Shown: positions 8,665-17,218, counted from the first letter of the stretch. The stretch: DNA of 64,000 nt from Shewanella sp. UCD-KL12 (GCF_001957125.1 NZ_MPHJ01000001.1:1247765-1311764), one strand, 5' to 3'. The notes: a model not told the origin generated them from the letters alone. Numbers and translations: made by a program.

Positions 8665-9540
8665 ATGACTCAAATGGATAACCTTTCTCATGCACAGAAA
8701 CAGCGTCTTGCATTTATCGACTTTAGCCTACAGTATTTTGGTCAAGTCTCTCGCCAAGATTTAATTAAAAAATTTGCTACAGGGCTGGCTGCTGCAACTC
8801 GGGATTTTTCCAGTTACCGCACCTTAGCACCAGATAATATGGCTTTGGTCCATCAGACTAAAAGTTATCATCGTAAACCCGAGTTCACTGCGTTATTTAG
8901 CCATGAACCTGAAGGGATATTGCATGGCTTGGCTAAAGGGTTTGGTGATGGTTTATCACACCCAATCTCTCCGAGTGAAATCTGTATTGACGCTGTGCAG
9001 CTTATTCACCCAAATACCGAAATTATTGCCGCCTTGATGCGTGCAATACAAAACAAGCAAGCAATTAAGATCAAATATGTATCAGTATCATCGGGTGAGA
9101 AGAGCCGGGAAGTCGTTCCCCATGCACTCGTTAATAATGGTCAGCGTTGGCATGTTCGCGCTTTTGATCGTGAGCATCAGGTATTTACTGATTTTGTTGT
9201 TACACGTATTAAGTTAATTGCTGCAGCTGAAACCGTGCCTAGTTTCAATGAAACCCAGGCTAAAGATCGCCAGTGGGATAATGTCGTCACATTAAAACTG
9301 ATCCCCCATCCAAGCCTTAAGCATCCCGAAGCGATAGCACTCGATTATCAGATGCAAGATAATCAACTCGAAGTACAAACTCGTGCGGCGTTAGCGGGTT
9401 ATCTGTTAAGGCAGTGGAGTGTCGATTGCTCTGCTAAGCATCAAATTACCTCTGGGGTATGCCAGCTAGCCTTGTCTAATACAGAAGTGCTTAATGAAGT
9501 TGAGCATATCGCTATAGTGCCAGGTGGAGCAAGCCGTTAA
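8665..9540 (+). CDS. Standalone WYL-domain regulator, CapW/BrxR-like layout
   Basis: A 291-residue protein. An N-terminal winged-helix segment (HAQKQRLAFIDFSLQYFGQV, RQDLIKKFATGLAAATRDFS) leads to YRTLAPDNMALVHQTKSY. A WYL domain near residues 130-185 follows (AIKIKYVSVSSGEKSREVVP, LVNNGQRWHVRAFD) and a WCX-like tail ends the protein. This order is that of WYL regulators such as CapW and BrxR, which repress phage-defence operons, though many family members sit in neutral contexts. No defence gene adjoins it here. The start at 8665 is chosen because the open frame further upstream runs back into the preceding terminator hairpin. Confidence 0.8.
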   Translation: MTQMDNLSHAQKQRLAFIDFSLQYFGQVSRQDLIKKFATGLAAATRDFSSYRTLAPDNMALVHQTKSYHRKPEFTALFSHEPEGILHGLAKGFGDGLSHPISPSEICIDAVQLIHPNTEIIAALMRAIQNKQAIKIKYVSVSSGEKSREVVPHALVNNGQRWHVRAFDREHQVFTDFVVTRIKLIAAAETVPSFNETQAKDRQWDNVVTLKLIPHPSLKHPEAIALDYQMQDNQLEVQTRAALAGYLLRQWSVDCSAKHQITSGVCQLALSNTEVLNEVEHIAIVPGGASR

Positions 9541-9690
9541 AGCCTGTTCACATTATGGATATAGTGTCGGTTGTGCACAGAGAAAACAGTCCATTGAATG
9601 GACTAATGTTAGATATAACTAGAGAGCTTTATGTACTTTTGTTAAGCTCTTTCACCAAAATTTAGTAAGCATGAATTCAAAGGACATTCG

Positions 9691-10173
9691 ATGAGCATTA
9701 AAAATGATATGGTTGTGCAGTTCAACTATACCTTACGTGACGAAAAGGGAGAGGTATTGGAGACAAACGAAGGCTTAGATCCTATCGCTTATCTGCATGG
9801 ACATGACAACATGATGCCTGGTGTTGAGGATTCAATCGAAGGTAAAGCTGTGGGGGAAAGTTTTTCTGTCACACTCGCGCCAGAAACGACTTATGGCATT
9901 CGCAATGAAGAAGCTGTTCAACGTGTATCTGTGAAGCACCTTCAGGGAGCTAAAACTTGGAAAGCGGGTATGAGAGCCCTCATCGACACTGATCAAGGCC
10001 AACGTCAGGTTACAATCATCAAGATGGGCAAGTTTATGGCCACAGTTGATGTTAATCACCCACTAGCTGGACGTGAGCTAACCTTTGATATTGAGATAAT
10101 TGATGCTCGTGATGCAACTGAAGAAGAGATTGCACACGGTCATGCTCATGGTAAAGGTGGCCATCAACACTAA
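9691..10173 (+). CDS. SlyD-like FKBP-type peptidyl-prolyl isomerase
   Basis: A 160-residue cytoplasmic chaperone and prolyl isomerase. The FKBP half-domains flank an insert-in-flap chaperone region: QFNYTLRDEKGEVLETN, YLHGHDNMMPGVEDSIEGK, ETTYGIRNEEAVQRV, then VDVNHPLAGRELTFDIEI, the motif that closes SlyD and FkpB domains. The C-terminal tail is His-rich (HGHAHGKGGHQH), a short version of the metal-binding tail of SlyD, suggesting nickel or zinc binding. Which of the two families it belongs to is not decided by this alone. It is a single gene with its own terminator. Confidence 0.9.
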   Translation: MSIKNDMVVQFNYTLRDEKGEVLETNEGLDPIAYLHGHDNMMPGVEDSIEGKAVGESFSVTLAPETTYGIRNEEAVQRVSVKHLQGAKTWKAGMRALIDTDQGQRQVTIIKMGKFMATVDVNHPLAGRELTFDIEIIDARDATEEEIAHGHAHGKGGHQH

Positions 10174-10204
10174 GTAGAGTTTGATACTACTTTTGTTAAA
10201 CATA

Positions 10205-10228
10205 AACCAGCTTTTAGCTGGTTTTTTT
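10205..10228 (+). terminator. Intrinsic terminator of the SlyD-like gene
   Basis: A perfect 8-bp stem (AACCAGCT with AGCTGGTT), with a 3-nt loop, is followed by a T-run, 32 bases after the stop codon. Confidence 0.9.
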
Positions 10229-10243
10229 CAATGTTTAGATTTT

Positions 10244-10324
10244 ATACCAGTTGCTCACTAATGCGCCTTGAATTGAAAAGCCTAAGGCGCTCTGAATTGT
10301 TCAAATACTTAATGCAATTGGTAT
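10244..10324. repeat. 81-bp nested inverted-repeat element
   Basis: The outer arms ATACCAGTTGC (10244-10254) and GCAATTGGTAT (10314-10324) pair with a single G-T wobble. Inside them GCGCCTT (10263-10269) pairs with AAGGCGC (10284-10290). The two nested stems make a compact element between a terminator and the next gene. The layout resembles miniature palindromic repeats scattered in marine gammaproteobacterial genomes. No second copy is apparent in this window, so repetitiveness is inferred. Confidence 0.45.
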
Positions 10325-10350
10325 TAAATAAACGACGATAAGAAGATGAT

Positions 10351-10569
10351 ATGGTTATTGAGTTTTCTCAAGGTAAAATCATAATTACCCCATTTGAGAT
10401 CCAGATAAGACTTGGTCTCTCAGGCTCAGGTTTATATGCCATGGTTGAAGATATTAAGTTTAATGAACAAGCTTTGATTATCTTCGCCGATGCAGGTGCT
10501 GTTCGCTGGAGCCTGAAATTAGATAGCATTGAGCAACTTAAGCTACTTCGTGATGAGTTAGGTATATAG
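10351..10569 (+). CDS. DUF3389-like small protein
   Basis: A 72-residue protein beginning MVIEFSQGKIIITPFEIQIR and ending with the pattern VRWSLKLDSIEQLKLLRDEL. It resembles a small conserved family of Vibrio and Shewanella annotated DUF3389, for which no function is known. It has no signal peptide or membrane segment, and the alternating hydrophobic pattern suggests a beta-rich fold with a C-terminal helix. No strong ribosome binding site is visible, only a purine stretch AAGAAGATGAT before the ATG. It precedes the esterase gene by 130 bases. Confidence 0.65.
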   Translation: MVIEFSQGKIIITPFEIQIRLGLSGSGLYAMVEDIKFNEQALIIFADAGAVRWSLKLDSIEQLKLLRDELGI

Positions 10570-10699
10570 TTTTTATTCAGTAAACTACTTCTAGGTACTC
10601 ATCGTCACTTGTCGATAATCAAACCATGTATGGGCTAGCTATACGAGCTAAGCGTAGGCATTGTTTTGCAGAAAACATAAGAACAGAAAAGGAAGCAGA

Positions 10700-11371
10700 A
10701 TGTCCGCAACACCATTAGAGAGGATCACAATCGAGCCAAGCACACAGGCTAATGCCTGTGTGATCTGGCTACATGGCTTAGGAGATTCAGGTGCAGGTTT
10801 TGCGCCTGTTGTGCCAGCCCTAGGTTTACCAGATGATCATAGTATCCGTTTCGTGTTTCCTCATGCGCCAGAGCAAGCTGTAACGATTAACCAAGGTTAT
10901 ATCATGCGAGCTTGGTACGATATTAAAAGCATGGATCTACATAACCGAGCAGATATGCCAGGCGTCTTAGCATCAGAGCAAGCAGTGATAGCCTTAATTC
11001 AAGAGCAGATAGACTCAGGGATCCCAGCTAATAAAATAGTGCTTGCAGGTTTTAGCCAAGGTGGCGTTATGAGCCTCTTCACTGCACTAAGGTACCCTGA
11101 GACTCTTGCAGGTATTATGGCCTTATCTTGCTATCTTCCTACTGGGGATGTTTTACCAACAGACTTAAGCCAAGCTAATAAGCAAACACCGATATTACAA
11201 CATCACGGCGAGCAGGATGATGTGGTGCCTCTGTTTGCTGGAAAGATGGCTAATGATCTGCTTAATCAAGCTGGTTATCTAACACAGTGGCAAACCTATA
11301 CAATGGGGCATAGTGTTTTACCTGAACAACTGCAAGATATTGCCAAATGGTTGTCTTTGCGTTTGCTATAG
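10700..11371 (+). CDS. Alpha/beta-hydrolase, carboxylesterase / acyl-protein thioesterase family
   Basis: A 223-residue cytoplasmic hydrolase of the phospholipase/carboxylesterase (APT1-like) family. IWLHGLGDSGAGF forms the oxyanion-hole region, GFSQGG holds the nucleophile S119, and the rest of the triad is expected at the aspartate of GEQDDVVPL and the histidine of MGHSV. A conserved AWYD segment is also present. Bacterial members hydrolyse short-chain esters; the natural substrate is unknown. The start at 10700 has GGAAG just upstream and matches family length, while the frame extends 13 codons further 5' without support. Confidence 0.9.
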   Translation: MSATPLERITIEPSTQANACVIWLHGLGDSGAGFAPVVPALGLPDDHSIRFVFPHAPEQAVTINQGYIMRAWYDIKSMDLHNRADMPGVLASEQAVIALIQEQIDSGIPANKIVLAGFSQGGVMSLFTALRYPETLAGIMALSCYLPTGDVLPTDLSQANKQTPILQHHGEQDDVVPLFAGKMANDLLNQAGYLTQWQTYTMGHSVLPEQLQDIAKWLSLRLL

Positions 11372-11733
11372 GTTTATTTCGTGTTCTTGAGTTGTTTTTG
11401 AATTGATTCTGATACAAGTTGTTTCTTTTGGCTGCTGTTTTAATTTTGGTATAGTCAAAAGTAACAGCGTGTATTTATCACGCCTTGTTCTATAAGTATT
11501 TTCTTCGCCGCACATTCCGTAATCATCTCCTTTTAAACTTGTCTCAATGCGCGCTTTACTCTGCTGTTTTTTATCTGAAACACACTTTGTTAATGGTGGG
11601 CTGGTTTTGGTTACATTTTAGCTGAGCTATCAATTAATTAGATAAAAACTGTCATACCTCTTTGGTATCATTTTGCCAGCTGGATCAGAGAATCCTACTT
11701 TCTAAGTAAAGTGAAAACCTAGGGGTTGATGTA
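11372..11733. other. Intergenic region upstream of the first 5'-nucleotidase
   Basis: No gene is seen. The distal part contains the 37-bp block described at 11659-11695 and an AGGGG Shine-Dalgarno element at the gene start. A CTGTCAT half-site at 11650-11656 resembles half of a Pho box, but no proper second half follows. Confidence 0.5.
11659..11695 (+). promoter_or_regulatory. Leader element shared with the second 5'-nucleotidase gene
   Basis: This 37-base block matches 14023-14059 at 31 of 37 positions without gaps, sharing cores such as TATCAT and TTGCCAGC and ending AGAATCC or AAGAATCC. Both copies lie 38 to 62 bases before the ATG of a paralogous nucleotidase. TATCAT could be a -10 hexamer. 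Either it is a common promoter or operator, or a remnant of the duplication. Confidence 0.45.
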
Positions 11734-13500
11734 ATGACAAATAAACTTATTAAAGGCGTAGTAGCCACAGCTGTTTTAGCGGCTTTAGCGGGTTGTAATT
11801 CAAGCGATAATGACACGCCACAAACAGGTTGTGAATCAGGCAGTGATACATGTACCGGTTTTACTGTTATTCATACAAACGATAACCATGGCCGCTTCTG
11901 GCAAAATAGCGATGGTGAATATGGTATGGCTGCACGTAAAACTGTCATCGATCAGATACGTGATGAAGTTGAACGTAGCGGTGGTGAAACCATTTTGCTC
12001 TCTGGCGGTGACATAAACACAGGTGTTCCAGAGTCAGATATGCAAGACGCTGTGCCTGACTTTATCGGTATGAGCATCTTAGGTTATGATGCTATGGCTG
12101 TCGGTAATCATGAGTTTGATAACCCGTTAACTACATTAGATATGCAAGCTAATATTGCTCAGTTCCCAATGCTTGCTGCAAACATCTATAAAAAAGATAT
12201 TGATGGCAATATCACCGAAGAGCGTTATTTTGAACCATATCGTGTGTTTGAAGTGAATGGTTTGCAAGTTGCCATTATAGGCTTCACAACCGTTGATACC
12301 CCTAAGGTTGTAAGCCCTGATAATGTAGCCAGCTTGTACTTTACTGATCCGCAAGATGAAATTCAGACCGTGCTTGCTGAGATTGAAGCCAATGAAACCG
12401 TTGATATGGTATTTGCTTTGACTCATATGGGTCACTATGCCGATGGTAATCATGGAACAGAAGCTGCTGGCGATGTGATGTTAGCGCGCTCTTTAGAGCA
12501 AGGTAAACTTCAAGCAATAATTGGCGGCCACTCACAAAACCCTGTCTGTATGGAAGGTGATGGTTATGATGAAAACTTCCAGCCTGGTGATGAGTGTAAG
12601 CCAGATATTCAAAATGGCACCTTTATCATGCAAGCCCATGAGTGGGGCAAATACGTTGGCCGTGCAGATTTTGAATACCAGGACGGTGAATTAACCCTAG
12701 TTAGCTACAACCTGATCCCAATTAACCTTAAGGTCGAAGATGAGAACGGCGACAAAGTCTTTGCTACCGAAGAGATAGAGCAGGACCAAATCGTTATTGA
12801 TGCATTACAGCATTATCAAGATATTGGTCAGGAGCTTTTAGATGTTGTCATTTCAAGCACTGATGGCAAGCTAGAGGGTGATCGTGATGTAGTGCGCGTT
12901 GAACAAACTAATCTTGGTCAGTTGTTGACACGTGCATACGGTGACTGGGTTACAGAGAACTTTGAGCCGACAGTTGATTTTGGCGTGATGAACTCAGGCG
13001 GTATTCGTGCTTCAATTGCTGCTGGTGATGTCTCTTACCGTGATGTATTGACTGTACAGCCGTTTGGCAATGATGTTGCTTTTGTGACTATGTCAGGCAC
13101 AGAAGTTGAGTCATATTTGGCAAACGTGGCACAGAAGACGGGTGGCGGTATGCCACAGCTCTATCCTATGGATATGATTGTTCGTTGTGATGCGGTTGAA
13201 ATTAACCCTGATGCTACACCTGCGGATATTGTAGAAATTAGTTCTTTAGGTGGCCGAGAGTTTAATCTTGAAAGTGACTACACCTTCTCATTGATTAACT
13301 TTAGTGCCTCTGGTGGTGATGATTACCCTGTGATCACAGGCCATGCAAACTATATTGATACTCAACGTAGCGATGCATCAGTTCTTCGTGAGTACTTTGA
13401 AAAAAATCCAAGTATTGAAACTGCTGATTACGCGCCAACGAATGGCGGACATCCGGTATTTATGCGTGGTAATGACGTAGTGAAGAGTTGTGCTAAATAA
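11734..13500 (+). CDS. Lipoprotein 5'-nucleotidase / metallophosphatase, copy 1
   Basis: A 588-residue UshA/NadN-type enzyme expected to dephosphorylate extracellular or periplasmic nucleotides. The lipobox LAGC places the lipidated cysteine at residue 21. The N-terminal metallophosphatase domain shows VIHTNDNHGRFW, LSGGDINTG, AVGNHEFDN, THMGHYADG and IIGGHSQNP, the dinuclear metal ligands. The C-terminal nucleotide-binding domain has MNSGGIRASIAAGDVSYRDV, TVQPFGND and FSASGGDDYPV. It is followed by a terminator and then by a paralog, a tandem duplication. Upstream sequence is also shared, including CTAGGGGTTGAT just before the start. Confidence 0.93.
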   Translation: MTNKLIKGVVATAVLAALAGCNSSDNDTPQTGCESGSDTCTGFTVIHTNDNHGRFWQNSDGEYGMAARKTVIDQIRDEVERSGGETILLSGGDINTGVPESDMQDAVPDFIGMSILGYDAMAVGNHEFDNPLTTLDMQANIAQFPMLAANIYKKDIDGNITEERYFEPYRVFEVNGLQVAIIGFTTVDTPKVVSPDNVASLYFTDPQDEIQTVLAEIEANETVDMVFALTHMGHYADGNHGTEAAGDVMLARSLEQGKLQAIIGGHSQNPVCMEGDGYDENFQPGDECKPDIQNGTFIMQAHEWGKYVGRADFEYQDGELTLVSYNLIPINLKVEDENGDKVFATEEIEQDQIVIDALQHYQDIGQELLDVVISSTDGKLEGDRDVVRVEQTNLGQLLTRAYGDWVTENFEPTVDFGVMNSGGIRASIAAGDVSYRDVLTVQPFGNDVAFVTMSGTEVESYLANVAQKTGGGMPQLYPMDMIVRCDAVEINPDATPADIVEISSLGGREFNLESDYTFSLINFSASGGDDYPVITGHANYIDTQRSDASVLREYFEKNPSIETADYAPTNGGHPVFMRGNDVVKSCAK

Positions 13501-13530
13501 ATAGCGAGTGACGAGTAACACCCGTTGAAT

Positions 13531-13556
13531 AAAAGCAGCCTGCGGGCTGCTTTTTT
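13531..13556 (+). terminator. Intrinsic terminator of 5'-nucleotidase copy 1
   Basis: The GC-rich stem AAGCAGCC with GGCTGCTT, loop TGCG, is followed by TTTT, 31 bases after the stop. Confidence 0.92.
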
Positions 13557-14121
13557 GTCTCTGCAGATTTTGTAAAACGAGCCCTTAACTTGGCCAGTTT
13601 TATTGGGAGGCAAAACCCTATATAAATCTCCATTTAAATCTTAAAGGGCTAATTTAACAACTCCTTATCTTTTGGCTGGAAAAACCTGAATTTTGTTATT
13701 TGAGTACAGTATTTCACCGGCTGTAACTAGATTAGCATCGCGGTAATGTAAAATAATCCATTTAAATTTATCAAAACCATTTAGTTGCGCCTTACCACTG
13801 TTCTCATTATGCGTATTCAGTTTACATATGCTTGAGTGAGTTAATTGACTGAAAAATAAAGTAAGAGTTGCTTTGTTTAATCAGCCTCTTGAAACAAGCC
13901 TATAGCCTTTAAAAAATATCATTGAGCTTGTTCTTTATTGAGAACAATAATTGATATAAATCACTGTAATTGCATACATTAATCTCACATTTATTCATGA
14001 AAATGACACATTAACCAAATATTCTTTGCTATCATGTTGCCAGCGAGATCGAAGAATCCGTAATTGTAAACAATGATGGTTACCAAAAAGATATTTAAAA
14101 ATAATCTAGGGGTTGATAGTA
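13557..14121. other. Intergenic region between the two nucleotidase genes
   Basis: About 565 bases without a convincing gene on either strand. The last 100 bases hold the 37-bp block repeated from copy 1 (14023-14059) and the CTAGGGG Shine-Dalgarno region, so copy 2 almost certainly has its own promoter. Confidence 0.5.
14023..14059 (+). promoter_or_regulatory. Leader element shared with the first 5'-nucleotidase gene
   Basis: Second copy of the 37-base block at 11659-11695 (31 of 37 identical, no gaps), here 62 bases before the ATG. Conservation of this block while nearby non-coding sequence has diverged suggests function. Confidence 0.45.
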
Positions 14122-15846
14122 ATGACAAATAAGCTAATTAAAGGTTTAGTTGCAACTGCAGTTTTAGCAGCATTATCAGGTTGTGGTAGTGATAACGATG
14201 ATGTAACAGTACCAAAGACATGCGCCGAAGCGGGTGATGCTTGTACGACTTTTACCGTACTTCACACTAACGACAACCATGGTCGCTTCTGGGAAAACAG
14301 CAATGGTGAGTACGGCATGGCTGCTCGTATGACCCTGATTGAACAGATCCGCGCAGAAGTAGAGGCGAATGGTGGTGAAACTATTCTTCTTTCTGGTGGT
14401 GATATCAACACCGGCGTCCCTGAGTCTGATATGCAAAATGCAGTACCTGACTTTGTCGGTATGAACTTGATTGGTTACGATGCAATGGCTATCGGTAACC
14501 ACGAGTTTGATAACGATCTTGACGTGCTTGATATGCAGGCACAACTTGCAGATTTCCCAATGCTTGCTGCAAACATCTATCATAAAGATGATGAAGGTAA
14601 TGTAACCGATGAGCGTTACTTTGACCCATATAAGGTGTTTGATGTAAATGGTCTTAAAGTTGCCGTTATTGGTCTAACAACCAAAGATACCGCTAAGCTA
14701 GTTAATCCTGACAACGTGGCTAAGATCCACTTTGCAGATCCTGAAGTTGAAATTGCTAAGGCAATTGCAGAAATTAAGGCTAATGAAACTGTTGACCTTA
14801 TTTTTGCAACAACCCATATGGGTCACTATGCAGATGGCCAACACGGTAGTGAAGCACCTGGTGATGTCACGCTTGCACGCTCTTTAGAGGCGGGTCAATT
14901 AAACGCAATCATTGGTGGTCACTCTCAGAACCCTGTTTGTATGGAAGGTGATGCATACGACCCTGAATTTACTCCAGGTGGCGAATGTAAGCCAGATGTT
15001 CAAAATGGTACTTACATTATGCAAGCCCATGAATGGGGTAAGTATGTTGGCCGTGCAGATTTTGAATACTTCAATGGTGAACTCACACTGGCAAGCTATG
15101 ATCTAATTCCAGTGAACCTTAAAGCAAAAGATGAAAATGGCGTTCGTCAGTTCATTCAAGATGAGATCAAGCCTGATGCGACTGTAAAGGCTATCTTGCT
15201 TCCATACCAGCTGGAAGGCCAAGAGCTACTTGATGTAGAAATCTCAGAGACTGATGGGAAGCTTGAAGGTGACCGTGGTGTTGTGCGTGCTCAACAGACA
15301 AACTTAGGCCATCTTCTTGGTCATGCCTACAGAACATATAACTTAGTGAACGCTGATTTTGGTGTCATGAACTCTGGTGGTGTTCGTGACTCTATTGCTG
15401 AAGGTACTATTACATACCGCGATGTATTAACTGTACAGCCTTTCGGTAACTTCGTTACTAAAGCAACAATGACAGGTGCTGAAGTTAAAGATTACCTTAA
15501 TGTTGTTGCAACTAAGACGGCAGGTTCTGGTGCTTATGCTCAGCTAGACAACATCACTATGACCGTTGATTGTACTGCAGGTGAAGTTGATATTACTGAT
15601 ATCAATGGCAAAGGCTTTAAAGCTGAAGATACATACACATTCTCAGTGATAAGCTTTAGCGCCGCTGGTGGTGATGATTATCCTGTGATTGATGTTGAAT
15701 CAACTCAGATAACTGACGCTGCAGTATTACGCCAGTTCTTTGTAGATACACCGACTGTTATTGCTGCTGATTATGAGCCAACGCCTGGTCAGCTAGTTTA
15801 TATGGACAATGGTACTGAAGTTGCGGGTTGCCCAGCTTCTAACTAA
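14122..15846 (+). CDS. Lipoprotein 5'-nucleotidase / metallophosphatase, copy 2
   Basis: A 574-residue paralog of the preceding gene, highly similar over its whole length, with the lipidated cysteine again at residue 21 (LSGC). All metal and substrate motifs are kept: TVLHTNDNHGRFW, LSGGDINTG, AIGNHEFDN, THMGHYADG, IIGGHSQNP, MNSGGVRDSIAEG, TVQPFGN and FSAAGGDDYPV. Differences cluster in the C-terminal domain (for example AGSGAYAQL for GGGMPQLYP), which contacts the nucleotide, so substrate range may differ. ATG at 14122 is preferred over TTG at 14113 because the aligned start region of copy 1 uses this codon. A terminator follows. Confidence 0.93.
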   Translation: MTNKLIKGLVATAVLAALSGCGSDNDDVTVPKTCAEAGDACTTFTVLHTNDNHGRFWENSNGEYGMAARMTLIEQIRAEVEANGGETILLSGGDINTGVPESDMQNAVPDFVGMNLIGYDAMAIGNHEFDNDLDVLDMQAQLADFPMLAANIYHKDDEGNVTDERYFDPYKVFDVNGLKVAVIGLTTKDTAKLVNPDNVAKIHFADPEVEIAKAIAEIKANETVDLIFATTHMGHYADGQHGSEAPGDVTLARSLEAGQLNAIIGGHSQNPVCMEGDAYDPEFTPGGECKPDVQNGTYIMQAHEWGKYVGRADFEYFNGELTLASYDLIPVNLKAKDENGVRQFIQDEIKPDATVKAILLPYQLEGQELLDVEISETDGKLEGDRGVVRAQQTNLGHLLGHAYRTYNLVNADFGVMNSGGVRDSIAEGTITYRDVLTVQPFGNFVTKATMTGAEVKDYLNVVATKTAGSGAYAQLDNITMTVDCTAGEVDITDINGKGFKAEDTYTFSVISFSAAGGDDYPVIDVESTQITDAAVLRQFFVDTPTVIAADYEPTPGQLVYMDNGTEVAGCPASN

Positions 15847-15865
15847 ATCATTTTAGTCTGTCCTT

Positions 15866-15891
15866 AAGGTCGCCATTGGCGGCCTTTTTTT
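15866..15891 (+). terminator. Intrinsic terminator of 5'-nucleotidase copy 2
   Basis: AAGGTCGCC pairs with GGCGGCCTT (one G-T pair) across a 3-nt loop and is followed by TTTTT. Confidence 0.9.
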
Positions 15892-15942
15892 ATGGGAGCA
15901 TTTTATTTTTCTGGTAATAAATTTTTCTTTTTTTAATTTATT

Positions 15943-15971
15943 CCCTTGAAAAGGAAATTTTCGTCTACATA
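15943..15971 (+). promoter_or_regulatory. Candidate heat-shock (sigma-32) promoter of the ibpA-like gene
   Basis: CCCTTGAAA at 15943-15951 matches the sigma-32 -35 consensus. CTACATAT at 15964-15971, 12 bases later, is a weaker match to the -10. It would start a transcript with a 5' leader of about 155 bases ahead of the Hsp20 gene, consistent with the family's regulation. Confidence 0.5.
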
Positions 15972-16108
15972 TATTGATTATGGAGCGCTCAATGAGGTTC
16001 CTCAGTTAACTTAAATCGTGATGCCTTCGGGGTCATAGAAGTTAACAACAATCAAAGCGGCGCAACAACATACTGTTTTAACAGTTGAGTTGGCCAACTT
16101 AAATTAAA

Positions 16109-16132
16109 TATATTGCTTAAGACAAGGATATA
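16109..16132 (+). promoter_or_regulatory. ROSE-like RNA thermometer hairpin over the ibpA ribosome binding site
   Basis: UAUA-U-UGCU (16109-16117) pairs with AGGA-UAUA (16125-16132) around a 7-nt loop, leaving one bulged U and an opposed G-G pair. This is the hallmark U(U/C)GCU-against-AGGA arrangement of ROSE elements, which masks the Shine-Dalgarno sequence at low temperature. Further upstream hairpins in the leader, including one with a UUCG loop near 16020-16037, fit the multi-hairpin ROSE layout. Confidence 0.6.
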
Positions 16133-16135
16133 ACT

Positions 16136-16576
16136 ATGCGTAATTATGATCTCACTCCCCTATACCGCAGTGCCATTGGTTTCGATCGTTTAGCCCAGCT
16201 TGCAGAGCATGCTGCATCGAATAAAGGCAACTCAGGTTACCCACCTTATAACATCGAGCTACTTAACGAGAACCGTTATCGTATCACTATGGCCGTTGCA
16301 GGCTTTACTATGGACGAGCTTGATATCACCAGCCAAGGTGAAAAGTTATTAGTGAAGGGCACAAAAGCGGCAGAAGATAAATCCCGCAAATACCTGTATC
16401 AAGGTATTGCAGAGCGTGGATTTGAACGTACTTTTCAACTCGCCGATTATGTCACAGTGATAGGTGCAAACCTTGAAAATGGTCTACTCAATATTGATCT
16501 TCAGCGGGAGATCCCTGAGGCGTTAAAACCTAGAAAGATTGAGATAGGCGGTGCACAGGTGCTTGAGTCTAAATAG
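16136..16576 (+). CDS. ibpA: Small heat-shock protein, IbpA/Hsp20 family
   Basis: A 146-residue cytoplasmic holdase that binds unfolding proteins at heat shock. The start [19 protein letters not shown] is typical of IbpA/IbpB. The alpha-crystallin domain (about residues 35-130) contains [27 protein letters not shown] and the [13 protein letters not shown] box. An acidic/basic C-terminal tail follows. Length agrees with E. coli IbpA (137). Upstream lie a sigma-32-like promoter and a thermometer-like hairpin. The gene is single and ends before a strong bidirectional terminator. Confidence 0.92.
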   Translation: MRNYDLTPLYRSAIGFDRLAQLAEHAASNKGNSGYPPYNIELLNENRYRITMAVAGFTMDELDITSQGEKLLVKGTKAAEDKSRKYLYQGIAERGFERTFQLADYVTVIGANLENGLLNIDLQREIPEALKPRKIEIGGAQVLESK

Positions 16577-16665
16577 ATACTCACACGCTTTGGCGAATAA
16601 ACGGGTTAATGCTCATTGTATTGAGTGATGGCCTGGACTCCGTACTCGTTTATTGCTGAAGACGT

Positions 16666-16693
16666 AAAAAAGGGAGCTATCGCTCCCTTTTTA
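16666..16693. terminator. Bidirectional terminator between ibpA and ilvH
   Basis: GGGAGC (16672-16677) pairs with GCTCCC (16682-16687), flanked by an A-run on the left and a T-run on the right, so it can serve both convergent transcripts. A second perfect 10-bp inverted repeat (16705-16730) overlaps the ilvH stop codon. Confidence 0.88.
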
Positions 16694-16723
16694 GTGTTTG
16701 TATCAGCCTAACACTGATTAGTG

Positions 16724-17218
16724 TTAGGCTTTCATTGCCTTTTCGCCGCGCGAGAGACCCACGACGCCAGAGCGCGATACTTCAACAACTTTCGTCACTT
16801 CGCCAACAGCCTGGATAAAGGCATCTAGCTTATCTGTAGTACCAGTAAGTTGTACGGTATAAAGATCTGCTGTCACATCAACTATCTGGCCTCTAAAGAT
16901 GTCTGCAGAGCGTTTAACCTCTTCACGCAAATTACCTTTAGCTTTCACTTTGACTAATGCAATTTCACGCTCAATGTGATCAGACTCGGTGATATTAGAT
17001 ACTTTTAAAATATCAATGAGCTTATGTAGCTGCTTTTCTATCTGCTCTAATGAGGCTTCATTTGCTACAACAGTAATGTTAAGGCGAGATAGGGTTGGAT
17101 CGTCAGTAGGCGCAACGGTTAAGGTTTCGATGTTATAGCCACGCTGAGAAAATAGGCCAACAACGCGTGATAGGGCGCCTGGCTGGTTTTCGAGTAATAC
17201 AGATATTATACGACGCAT
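16724..17218 (-). CDS. ilvH: Acetolactate synthase small (regulatory) subunit
   Basis: A 164-residue regulatory subunit of acetohydroxyacid synthase III. It begins [20 protein letters not shown], the ACT domain that binds valine for feedback inhibition, with [17 protein letters not shown] following. Length equals that of E. coli IlvH (163). Its ATG overlaps the stop of ilvI by one base (TAATG), so the two are translationally coupled. Valine, leucine and isoleucine synthesis is the pathway. Confidence 0.95.
   Translation of the reverse strand: MRRIISVLLENQPGALSRVVGLFSQRGYNIETLTVAPTDDPTLSRLNITVVANEASLEQIEKQLHKLIDILKVSNITESDHIEREIALVKVKAKGNLREEVKRSADIFRGQIVDVTADLYTVQLTGTTDKLDAFIQAVGEVTKVVEVSRSGVVGLSRGEKAMKA

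Noticed and set aside
11650-11670. Pho-box-like CTGTCAT before the first 5'-nucleotidase gene
   Set aside because: Only one half-site matches; the second half 11 bases on has four of seven matches and copy 2 lacks an equivalent.
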